Shown here one piece after another: positions 61,301-61,900 of a DNA stretch of 64,000 nt; position 1 is the first letter of the stretch, and each line of letters opens with the position of its first letter. The DNA lies in assembly GCA_914767715.1 (NCBI GenBank), contig OU612072.1, positions 24,118,001 through 24,182,000 of the forward strand, written 5' to 3'. The notes under the pieces are model-generated. The model was given only the letters and a program-made list of their open reading frames with translations, searched no databases and was not told the origin of the DNA. Source of the stretch: Membranipora membranacea (Eukaryota; Bryozoa; Gymnolaemata; Cheilostomatida; Membraniporidae). The translations under genes were made by a program, and so were the position numbers.

Positions 61301-61900
61301 TAAGTAAATTGGAAATAAATCTATACCAAGTTACAAGGAAGGCATCAGCTTTCCATTGTGCAGTCATGCTATAACCATCAGTTGTTGGTGCCAAGACCTT
61401 AAGCTAATTCACGAAACTAAATACACTAAAAATTTATATATTTCGATACATCTATGTGAATTTCACTGAAGTGATACTGTCCTTTTTGGTCCTGCTGGTT
61501 ATGCCACTTGCATCAAGGTCAAGCAATAAAAGGTTATGTATCACTCCAGCTTGGGTTGATATTTTGGTGAATAATCGTATAACGCGGCATGCTTTCTATT
61601 TCTATTTTATGATACAGAAGCCACACGTAAATTACTTAGTCTAGTGGTTTTTTTCATTTTGGAACTACCAAGCAATTAAAGCATTACACTTTTGCAACCA
61701 CAGAAAAAGCATACAAGTCGTACAATGTGTCAAACATTTAATAATACGTTTATCAAGAGATGTTAGGTTTGAATATTTTTTTTTAAATCGCAAGGCTTAA
61801 TCAAACGCTGGTAATATAGTTTTTCAATTTCTTTTTTTTCACAGGCCAAAATAGTCGTGGAGATCTTAATTTCGTCGTGCAGAAATCAGGCAACCACTAG
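7496..61900 (+). CDS. LRR-Roc-COR-caspase gene (ROCO-family protein with C-terminal caspase), 5' partial
   Basis: Twenty exons listed separately below join into one frame: 4,801 coding nt, i.e. the last base of a split Ser codon plus 1,600 codons including the stop. Every junction is GT-AG and phases agree throughout. Order with residue numbers counted from 7,497: LRRs about 1-640, interrupted by a non-LRR stretch at about 48-154; Roc GTPase about 680-850 (P-loop Gly 689); COR to about 1,230; caspase about 1,288-1,545 (His1375, Cys1417); tail of about 50. Known biology: Roc-COR is a tandem GTPase/dimerisation module of ROCO proteins such as LRRK1/2, and caspases are Asp-directed cysteine proteases. 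Inference: the LRRs sense, Roc-COR switches or oligomerises, and the caspase is the output, all in one chain. No start codon, signal peptide or membrane segment was identified, so the 5' end is probably upstream of the window. The exon chain was assembled by eye, and alternative splicing among the symmetric LRR exons is likely. Confidence 0.85.
8620..8975 (-). pseudogene. LINE reverse-transcriptase thumb-region remnant
   Basis: On the minus strand this aligns with the better-preserved ORF at 27,943-28,260, which reads like the segment after the RT catalytic domain of a non-LTR retrotransposon. Frames here are broken by indels. The paralogous position in both block B copies shows the insertion predates the duplication. 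Confidence 0.5.
9120..9245. repeat. AT-rich microsatellite tract
   Basis: Two runs of (TA)n separated by AT-rich sequence lie directly upstream of the acceptor of the 9,256 exon. Such a tract can shift splice-site use, but nothing here shows that it does. Confidence 0.8.
9256..9320 (+). CDS. Short exon 2 (65 bp, phase 2 to 1)
   Basis: It is flanked by a TTTAG acceptor and a TAG|GTAAGTTC donor. It starts with the T that completes a Ser codon from an LRR exon, then encodes M-K-S-M-T-E-L-Q and ends SLPDWIG with the Gly codon split. It fits between the 7,496 exon and the 15,538 exon in frame. The PGSLPDWIG end resembles the LPEWIGEL turn of a true LRR, so it may be the truncated first part of an LRR cassette. 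The exon is small and is supported by phase logic and splice consensus only. Confidence 0.55.
9358..10672. mobile_element. Fold-back (long inverted repeat) element
   Basis: The left arm, about 9,358-9,760 on the + strand, matches the reverse complement of about 10,280-10,672 with scattered differences. A stretch including the words ATCGTTGGAAAG and TGGTGCAGATA occurs in both arms. The central part of about 500 bp has no recognisable transposase. Short ORFs in the arms (9,463-9,702 + and 10,126-10,419 -) come from the repeated sequence and are not supported as genes. It is likely a non-autonomous DNA element or an inverted duplication within the intron. Confidence 0.65.
10673..13026. other. 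Intron sequence without recognised feature
   Basis: AT-rich intronic DNA between the fold-back element and the hairpin cluster. ORFs of 72-104 codons occur (10,879, 11,931 and 12,417) but have low complexity or no recognisable family and no splice support. A weak tRNA-like stretch near 11,690-11,745 was considered and not called. Confidence 0.6.
13027..13240. repeat. Perfect hairpin cluster with flanking direct repeats
   Basis: A 21-bp perfect stem (13,047-13,067 with 13,076-13,096, 8-nt loop) is followed by an 18-bp perfect AT-rich stem (13,202-13,219 with 13,223-13,240, 3-nt loop). The 20-base word beginning GATACCAAGGGCGCG occurs at 13,027 and again at 13,172, enclosing the first hairpin. 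A doubled GAGGATAGGT unit precedes the second copy. Perfect palindromes in decaying intron DNA suggest recent origin by template switching or a small fold-back element. Confidence 0.85.
13577..15062 (+). repeat. CACACACCCA-type minisatellite, about 1.5 kb
   Basis: Tandem 8-12 bp units rich in CACACACCCA fill this interval. A higher-order repeat of about 436 bp is visible: the block beginning near 13,686 recurs near 14,122 with the same unit variants. Long open frames of Thr-His-Pro on + and Cys-Val-Gly on - follow from the repeat having few stop-forming words. They are not genes. Confidence 0.97.
15538..15793 (+). CDS. Exon 3 (256 bp, phase 1 to 2), non-LRR segment entering LRRs
   Basis: Acceptor ATTACAG, donor TTCAG|GTTAGG. 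The first two bases complete a Gly codon begun at 9,320. The 85 codons are unlike the other cassettes: a hydrophilic, Glu/Arg-rich first half ([12 protein letters not shown], then [10 protein letters not shown]), then an LRR-like end ([18 protein letters not shown]). I do not recognise a named domain in the first half; it may be a linker between two LRR arrays. It is the only long exon that changes phase, which makes it a fixed joint between the 7,496 cassette and the repeated cassettes downstream. The frame stays open past the donor for a further 15 codons or so. Confidence 0.75.
15950..16096 (+). CDS. LRR exon 4 (147 bp, phase 2-2)
   Basis: Acceptor TTACACAG, donor AG|GTGAGTT. Forty-nine codons with two LRR cores: [17 protein letters not shown] and [18 protein letters not shown]. 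It is separated from the preceding exon by a 156-bp intron, among the shortest introns in the gene. It is the most divergent member of the 147-bp class. Confidence 0.85.
16482..16526 (-). repeat. tRNA-derived SINE 5' fragment
   Basis: On the minus strand the sequence has a good pol III A box (GTGTGGCTGAATGGTTAGC) with a D-loop-like context, but no B box follows. It resembles the heads of the SINEs at 53.9-54.1 kb and is probably truncated. Confidence 0.45.
17091..17237 (+). CDS. LRR exon 5 (147 bp, phase 2-2)
   Basis: Acceptor TGTCGGCAG, donor AG|GTAATG. It encodes [18 protein letters not shown], then [18 protein letters not shown]. The same cassette grammar, a TxMSxLKQL start and an LREIPE end, is shared with the exons at 18,437, 21,367 and 23,013. 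Confidence 0.88.
18437..18583 (+). CDS. LRR exon 6 (147 bp, phase 2-2)
   Basis: Acceptor GTTTGCAG, donor AG|GTAATG. LRR cores are [18 protein letters not shown] and [18 protein letters not shown]. It starts with A rather than C or T, making the split codon Arg instead of Ser. Its flanks (about 18,155-18,430) recur at about 35,940-36,260, but that copy has no exon after the matching sequence. Confidence 0.88.
18938..19737 (-). pseudogene. LINE ORF2 fragment (RT catalytic end to C-terminus)
   Basis: Read on the minus strand from 19,737: [10 protein letters not shown], then [10 protein letters not shown] (the RT catalytic Asp pair), then a thumb region with [10 protein letters not shown] and [19 protein letters not shown], and a C-terminal part ending in a 213-codon open stretch at 18,938. 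The motif order is that of CR1/jockey-type non-LTR retrotransposons. It is 5' truncated next to a GAT microsatellite and lies in the intron after LRR exon 6, antisense to the host gene. Confidence 0.85.
19738..19775 (+). repeat. (GAT)n microsatellite
   Basis: Several uninterrupted GAT units, flanked by interrupted ones, sit at the junction of the LINE fragment and duplication block C. Confidence 0.85.
19778..20695. repeat. Duplication block C, copy 1
   Basis: Nearly identical to 34,482-35,375. The first 650 bp or so differ at only a few positions, while the last 250 bp have more substitutions and indels. It includes a 7-bp tandem (TAAAGTG)n near 20,355 and sequence resembling the 3' coding end of a LINE. 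No host exon. Confidence 0.9.
20770..21600. repeat. Duplication block D, copy 1 (includes an LRR exon)
   Basis: Collinear with 22,406-23,300, including the LRR exon and both intron flanks. A third, exon-less partial copy is at about 38,388-38,740. The two complete copies are a tandem duplication of an exon with its flanks. Confidence 0.9.
21367..21513 (+). CDS. LRR exon 7 (147 bp, phase 2-2)
   Basis: Acceptor GTTTGCAG, donor AG|GTAATG. Cores are [18 protein letters not shown] and [18 protein letters not shown]. It is a recent duplicate of the 23,013 exon, with only a few changed residues (for example N-to-H, Y-to-D and Y-to-N). The changed positions include variable, solvent-side LRR positions. 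Confidence 0.9.
21638..22000 (-). pseudogene. L1/Tx1-type LINE RT fragment
   Basis: On the minus strand it reads [12 protein letters not shown], then [25 protein letters not shown] and [18 protein letters not shown], the fingers-region motifs of L1-clade RTs (a plain-strand match to the larger fragment at 36,698-37,930). It is broken by frameshifts and truncated. Confidence 0.75.
22281..22405 (+). repeat. (CA)n microsatellite
   Basis: Two CA-repeat tracts with occasional CG interruptions, separated by a unique spacer of about 30 bp, lie just before block D copy 2. Confidence 0.95.
22406..23300. repeat. Duplication block D, copy 2 (includes an LRR exon)
   Basis: Tandem copy of 20,770-21,600. 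Similarity ends near 23,300, where copy 1 continues into an L1-type fragment and copy 2 into the decayed LRR exon at 23,346. Confidence 0.9.
23013..23159 (+). CDS. LRR exon 8 (147 bp, phase 2-2)
   Basis: Acceptor GTTTGCAG, donor AG|GTAATG. Cores are [18 protein letters not shown] and [18 protein letters not shown]. It is the sister of exon 7. Confidence 0.9.
23346..23492 (+). pseudogene. Decayed LRR exon
   Basis: An acceptor (CTCAATAG) and an LRR start ([18 protein letters not shown]) are preserved, followed by [11 protein letters not shown], but the LREIP ending has degenerated and there is no GT donor at the expected place. If it were included, translation would run into a stop near 23,560. 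It is probably a dead cassette that is skipped between exons 8 and 9. Confidence 0.7.
23725..23865 (+). CDS. LRR exon 9 (141 bp, phase 2-2)
   Basis: Acceptor CTTTTCCAG, donor AG|GTGAGAAT. Cores are [17 protein letters not shown] and [16 protein letters not shown]. It is the first of the 141-bp subtype, closest to the three tandem cassettes at 38.8-39.8 kb. Its intron flanks also match theirs. Confidence 0.9.
24190..24620 (+). pseudogene. LINE fragment (pre-RT region)
   Basis: Matches 40,371-40,800, where it leads into an RT domain. It reads [18 protein letters not shown] and later [18 protein letters not shown], with frameshifts. It is truncated before the RT core. Its position after an LRR cassette parallels that of the second copy. 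Confidence 0.65.
25378..28258. repeat. Segmental duplication block B, copy 2
   Basis: Collinear with 6,320-8,960. Relative to copy 1, about 390 bp containing the LRR exon is missing at 26,463, and about 250 bp of extra sequence is present nearby (26,630-27,160). The right end is cut off by the Gmr1-like element. The stretch 24,620-25,377 before it holds only AT-rich DNA and a short poly-C run at 25,249. Confidence 0.8.
27943..28260 (-). pseudogene. LINE RT thumb-region remnant
   Basis: An open stretch of about 110 codons on the minus strand includes [24 protein letters not shown] and [15 protein letters not shown], similar in layout to the thumb region of the 18,938 LINE fragment ([27 protein letters not shown]). 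It is interrupted on its 5' side by the insertion point of the LTR element. Confidence 0.7.
28271..29345 (+). pseudogene. gag: Gmr1-like gag
   Basis: The N-terminal part is a long charged coiled coil with Gln/Glu/Lys heptads and a locally duplicated AKGGSGG unit. It is followed by a capsid-like region ([18 protein letters not shown], then [19 protein letters not shown]) and a CCHC zinc knuckle, [14 protein letters not shown], near 29,239-29,280. Stops occur near 28,732 and 28,972, and a frameshift near 28,985. The start codon region is missing. Confidence 0.85.
29346..29675 (+). pseudogene. Gmr1-like aspartic protease
   Basis: The retroviral-type protease active site appears as RDTGCS near 29,603-29,620 in a beta-rich context ([20 protein letters not shown]). 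An in-frame TAA near 29,674 interrupts it; the downstream [10 protein letters not shown] is the usual end of the protease fold. The sequence then leads directly into a linker and the integrase rather than an RT. Confidence 0.75.
30115..31329 (+). pseudogene. Gmr1-like integrase
   Basis: The HHCC zinc-binding N-terminus ([19 protein letters not shown] then CQSCDICQ) is at about 30,160-30,300. The DDE catalytic core follows, with Asp in AVDIVGP (about 30,379), Asp in SDQGTQF (about 30,541) and a Glu in the frame-shifted VEKFNGT near 30,650. The C-terminal GPY/F module contains [13 protein letters not shown] near 31,064-31,100. Stops near 30,334 and 30,430 and a frameshift near 30,630 inactivate it. 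An ordinary gypsy integrase would lie downstream of RNase H. Confidence 0.88.
31385..32350 (+). pseudogene. Gmr1-like reverse transcriptase
   Basis: It begins with [15 protein letters not shown], a typical gypsy pre-RT motif, then [43 protein letters not shown] and MPFGMVTSG. After a frameshift near 31,875 the catalytic NYIDDILVH box is at about 31,930-31,955. [16 protein letters not shown] connection follows. In-frame stop TAG near 31,450. Confidence 0.93.
32351..32760 (+). pseudogene. Gmr1-like RNase H
   Basis: [35 protein letters not shown] and [11 protein letters not shown] give the Asp/Glu/Asp residues of the Ty3-type RNase H, ending ADYFSRID. In-frame stops at about 32,400 and 32,541. 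No integrase follows; the coding region ends here. Confidence 0.9.
32794..33155 (+). repeat. 3' LTR of the Gmr1-like element with preceding polypurine tract
   Basis: It begins TGTCACAAA and ends TTTGTGACA, a terminal inverted repeat bounded by TG...CA. A purine run (AAAATAGGGGG, 32,782-32,792) lies immediately upstream. A TATAAA motif at about 32,938 and an AATAAA at about 33,024 are in promoter and polyadenylation positions. A 9-bp tandem (AAATAGCCA type) spans about 32,840-32,890. Only this LTR copy is in the window. Confidence 0.8.
33156..34126. other. Intron sequence without recognised feature
   Basis: AT-rich DNA. A short diverged direct repeat (a CTGCAG-containing stretch followed by GATGAATGATCTGA) occurs near 33,390 and 33,530. 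No exon or TE coding similarity was seen. Confidence 0.6.
34127..34480 (-). pseudogene. LINE ORF2 C-terminal fragment
   Basis: An 86-codon minus-strand ORF (34,161-34,421) reads [31 protein letters not shown] and [13 protein letters not shown]. Related but more degraded sequence is inside block C (near 20,225-20,345 and 34,930-35,050). The layout suggests the C-terminal end of a non-LTR retrotransposon ORF2; this is tentative. Confidence 0.45.
34482..35375. repeat. Duplication block C, copy 2
   Basis: Near-identical to 19,778-20,695 in its first two thirds. It contains the same 7-bp (TAAAGTG)n tandem near 35,050. 35,376-35,940 after it holds only AT-rich sequence with a small AGTAGAGTAA-type repeat near 35,450. 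Confidence 0.9.
35940..36260. repeat. Duplication block E: exon-less copy of LRR exon 6 upstream flank
   Basis: Matches 18,155-18,430, the sequence just before LRR exon 6, and diverges precisely where the polypyrimidine tract and exon would begin. Downstream similarity to the intron after exon 6 resumes near 36,275. The cassette itself appears deleted. Confidence 0.75.
36558..36694. repeat. Long imperfect inverted repeat (fold-back)
   Basis: Arms of about 60 bp face each other. The inner 21 bp are perfect (36,598-36,618 with 36,632-36,652, 13-nt loop), and outer parts such as TTTCAGTCAAGGCC and GGCCTTGACTG also pair. The arm sequence resembles TTGGCCTTGACTGAAATTTT near 21,125 and 22,772, so one arm is the ordinary intron sequence and the other an inverted copy. 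It truncates the L1-type fragment that follows. Confidence 0.85.
36698..37930 (-). pseudogene. L1/Tx1-clade LINE ORF2 fragment
   Basis: Read on the minus strand from 37,930: a pre-RT region ([20 protein letters not shown]), then [34 protein letters not shown], then a 153-codon open stretch with [36 protein letters not shown] and [18 protein letters not shown]. These are the fingers and palm motifs of L1-type RTs. The palm Asp of the usual SLDQEKAFD is Gly here. It stops before the catalytic FADD box. Confidence 0.8.
38100..38760. repeat. Partial copy of block D flanks without exon
   Basis: 38,220-38,370 matches 22,045-22,195, and 38,388-38,740 matches 20,805-21,115 and 22,435-22,760. The sequence then switches abruptly to the flank of a 141-bp LRR cassette, so the 147-bp exon of block D is absent in this copy. 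Confidence 0.75.
38808..38948 (+). CDS. LRR exon 10 (141 bp, phase 2-2), tandem unit 1
   Basis: Acceptor CTATTCCAG, donor AG|GTGAGAAT. Cores are [17 protein letters not shown] and [16 protein letters not shown]. It differs from units 2 and 3 at a few codons (for example DRCD versus DSCD). Confidence 0.92.
39234..39374 (+). CDS. LRR exon 11 (141 bp, phase 2-2), tandem unit 2
   Basis: Acceptor CTATTCCAG, donor AG|GTGAGAAT. Cores are [17 protein letters not shown] and [16 protein letters not shown]. It begins SIYLL where units 1 and 3 begin SICLL. Confidence 0.92.
39660..39800 (+). CDS. LRR exon 12 (141 bp, phase 2-2), tandem unit 3
   Basis: Acceptor CTATTCCAG, donor AG|GTGAGAAT. Cores are [17 protein letters not shown] and [16 protein letters not shown]. 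Its AG end joins the T at 55,817 to give Ser and continues in frame into the Roc-COR exon across a 16 kb intron. Confidence 0.92.
40371..41975 (+). pseudogene. CR1/jockey-type LINE ORF2 remnant
   Basis: In order on the + strand: [18 protein letters not shown] (palm entry), [35 protein letters not shown] and FINDLI, a lost catalytic box (reads LRMTQTF where YADDT is expected), [16 protein letters not shown], then a C-terminal part ending near NLFNSY. Many stops and frameshifts. A shorter relative is at 24,190-24,620. It is in the sense direction in the 16 kb intron. Confidence 0.85.
41976..42190. other. GC-rich patch ending in poly-T
   Basis: A short G-rich stretch, unlike the surrounding AT-rich intron, directly follows the LINE coding remnant and ends in a T run near 42,178. 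It may be the LINE 3' untranslated region. 42,191-42,895 has no recognised feature. Confidence 0.5.
42896..46070. repeat. Segmental duplication block A, copy 2
   Basis: Same orientation as 1-6,320 but about 3 kb shorter because 1,485-4,478 is not represented. It includes the tRNA-like B-box fragment near 45,530. No exon recognised. Confidence 0.85.
46227..46740 (+). repeat. About 120-bp tandem repeat, four units and a partial fifth
   Basis: Units starting near 46,227, 46,348, 46,471, 46,586 and 46,708 share a core containing CTCGTCTCATTACAG and ACGTACACATGTACACAGG. Unit length varies from about 115 to 123 bp. The two ORFs across it (80-82 codons) simply translate the repeat. Confidence 0.93.
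46945..47205 (+). repeat. Degenerate short tandem array with ATGCCAT/ATACCAT core
   Basis: The words ATAATGCCAT, AAATACCATT and AAAATGCCAGT recur every 10-18 bases across about 260 bp with short variable spacers. It is satellite-like and non-coding. Confidence 0.8.
47206..49042. other. Intron sequence, possible LINE remnants
   Basis: No exon recognised. An 89-codon minus-strand ORF at 47,949-48,218 (start [12 protein letters not shown]) matches no family I recognise. 48,500-49,000 is less AT-rich, has short minus-strand ORFs, and may be 3' flank or untranslated sequence of the LINE that ends at 49,043. Confidence 0.4.
49043..51776 (-). pseudogene. CR1-like LINE ORF2 (endonuclease-reverse transcriptase)
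   Basis: Endonuclease motifs: [24 protein letters not shown] and [12 protein letters not shown] motifs: [85 protein letters not shown] and LFADDSLAF (about 49,790). A C-terminal part includes [16 protein letters not shown]. Frameshifts near 51,450, 50,455, 49,810 and around 49,350-49,560, and an in-frame stop at about 51,095. Confidence 0.92.
51822..52883 (-). pseudogene. CR1-like LINE ORF1 (PHD-like zinc finger protein)
   Basis: The 272-codon open part has a Cys/His cluster ([23 protein letters not shown]), as in PHD-type ORF1 proteins of CR1-like LINEs, then a charged coiled-coil region ([15 protein letters not shown]) and an RNA-binding-like end. An in-frame TAG at about 52,065 separates the last 75 codons or so, which continue in the same frame to 51,822. 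The true start may be the Met of MPETPASS rather than the most upstream Met. Confidence 0.85.
53820..53945 (-). repeat. tRNA-derived SINE copy 1
   Basis: Minus strand: an A box (GTGGCTGAGCGG, about 53,918-53,929) and a B box (GAGTTCAAATTCT, about 53,884-53,896) with tRNA-like spacing, followed by a non-tRNA tail. It shares the CGCTGAAGCTT leader with copy 2. It is not a functional tRNA because the acceptor stem does not pair. Confidence 0.65.
53985..54140 (-). repeat. tRNA-derived SINE copy 2
   Basis: Minus strand: A box GGCGTGGCCGAGTGGCTAG and B box GATTCAAATCC, Ser/Leu-tRNA-like, then a tail containing AAGGAGGTGGACGG that resembles the tail of copy 1. Same orientation as copy 1 and about 190 bp away. 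Confidence 0.65.
54141..55816. other. Intron 3' part, no recognised feature
   Basis: Mixed-composition intron with less AT than average at about 54,850-55,280. An 80-codon ORF (55,443-55,685) has no recognisable domain and no fitting splice sites. 52,884-53,819 is similar: 52,884-53,000 may be the LINE 5' untranslated region, and the rest shows nothing. Confidence 0.55.
55817..57750 (+). CDS. Exon 13: last LRRs, Roc GTPase and COR domain (1,934 bp)
   Basis: Acceptor TTATTCAG; donor CCAT|GTGAGT, ending in phase 1. It begins with LRRs ([35 protein letters not shown]) and a capping segment. Roc domain: P-loop GRKEAGKS at 56,121-56,144; a G3-like DFGGDE at 56,283-56,300, where Roc domains usually have DxxGQE; and the Roc-type G4 motif THHD at 56,490-56,501. 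COR follows from about 56,680, with a conserved hydrophobic region ([32 protein letters not shown]) and then a less conserved beta-rich part to about 57,740. In the family, Roc binds GTP and COR dimerises. The Gln-to-Asp change in G3 could affect hydrolysis. The exon lacks internal introns, unlike the LRR part. Confidence 0.93.
57751..57957 (+). other. In-frame, stop-free 207-bp intron
   Basis: Donor GTGAGT and acceptor GTATTCTAG are good, and flanking phases match (phase 1, TGT Cys rebuilt). The length is 69 codons with no stop in frame, so retention would insert about 69 mostly hydrophobic residues between COR and the caspase without breaking the protein. The hydrophobic translation is unlike the neighbours, so I favour an intron. 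Confidence 0.7.
57958..58124 (+). CDS. Exon 14: COR-caspase linker (167 bp)
   Basis: Phase 1 to 0. It encodes [20 protein letters not shown] and then a Glu-rich helix-like stretch ([14 protein letters not shown]) ending ASQMDK. Donor CAAG|GTAATT. The segment sits where initiator caspases have a prodomain; it could form a short helical linker, but I do not recognise a CARD or death domain. Confidence 0.8.
58305..58463 (+). CDS. Exon 15: caspase p20, first part (159 bp)
   Basis: Acceptor TTACTTGCAG, donor CAGAG|GTACTT; phase 0-0. It encodes [16 protein letters not shown], the first caspase strand, then [12 protein letters not shown], whose Arg (58,362) sits at the S1-pocket Arg64 position of caspase-3, then [15 protein letters not shown]. 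The loop between INN and the Arg is shorter than in caspase-3. Confidence 0.92.
58635..58872 (+). CDS. Exon 16: caspase p20, catalytic His and Cys (238 bp)
   Basis: Acceptor TTCTTTGAAG, donor CAGGAG|GTCGTA; phase 0 to 1. It encodes the helix [13 protein letters not shown], the strand [13 protein letters not shown] with catalytic His (58,737-58,739), and [12 protein letters not shown] with catalytic Cys (58,863-58,865). His and Cys are 42 residues apart, the spacing of caspase-3. The canonical QACRG pentapeptide reads QSCSG, with the S1-pocket Gln kept and the Arg after Cys replaced by Ser. Confidence 0.95.
59098..59163 (+). CDS. Exon 17: p20 end and inter-subunit linker (66 bp)
   Basis: Phase 1-1. 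It encodes [19 protein letters not shown] followed by Arg residues. Acceptor CCCTTCAG, donor AAGAA|GTAAGAG. It forms the end of p20 and start of the linker; the basic KRRR run resembles a short nuclear-import-type cluster, but this is weak. Confidence 0.75.
59733..59849 (+). CDS. Exon 18: inter-subunit linker and p10 start (117 bp)
   Basis: Phase 1-1. A Pro/Asp-rich linker ([20 protein letters not shown]) is followed by [13 protein letters not shown], the strand that opens the caspase p10 subunit. Candidate Asp cleavage points are in MAAD|P and, better, RED|S before HLCMDD. Donor CTCAG|GTGAGA. Confidence 0.88.
60241..60350 (+). CDS. Exon 19: caspase p10 core (110 bp)
   Basis: Acceptor TTTGCCCAG, donor AAACTG|GTTAGT; phase 1 to 0. 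It encodes [19 protein letters not shown], the p10 signature. The Arg (60,255-60,257) lies at the position of caspase-3 Arg207 in SWR; Ser-Trp is replaced by Ala-Phe. With Gln in QSCSG and the exon 15 Arg, the Asp-binding S1 pocket is complete. Confidence 0.92.
61014..61206 (+). CDS. Exon 20: caspase p10 end and tail (193 bp)
   Basis: Phase 0 to 1. [16 protein letters not shown] then [19 protein letters not shown] gives the last p10 helix and strand (caspases usually have a Q-x-P segment followed by a strand ending K-x-L-Y-F-x-P-G). A Pro/Ser-rich tail ([18 protein letters not shown]) follows. Acceptor AATGTTTAG, donor CAAG|GTCAGT. Confidence 0.9.
61845..61900 (+). CDS. Exon 21: terminal coding exon with stop
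   Basis: Acceptor TTTTTTTTCACAG after a strong polypyrimidine tract. It completes the split Gly codon and encodes [17 protein letters not shown], then TAG at 61,898-61,900. If it were not used, exon 20 would read on and stop soon after its donor. The numbering counts the skipped decayed cassette at 23,346 as no exon; with exon 13 as the Roc-COR exon, the gene model has 20 coding exons plus a label offset of one from exon 13 onward. Confidence 0.75.
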
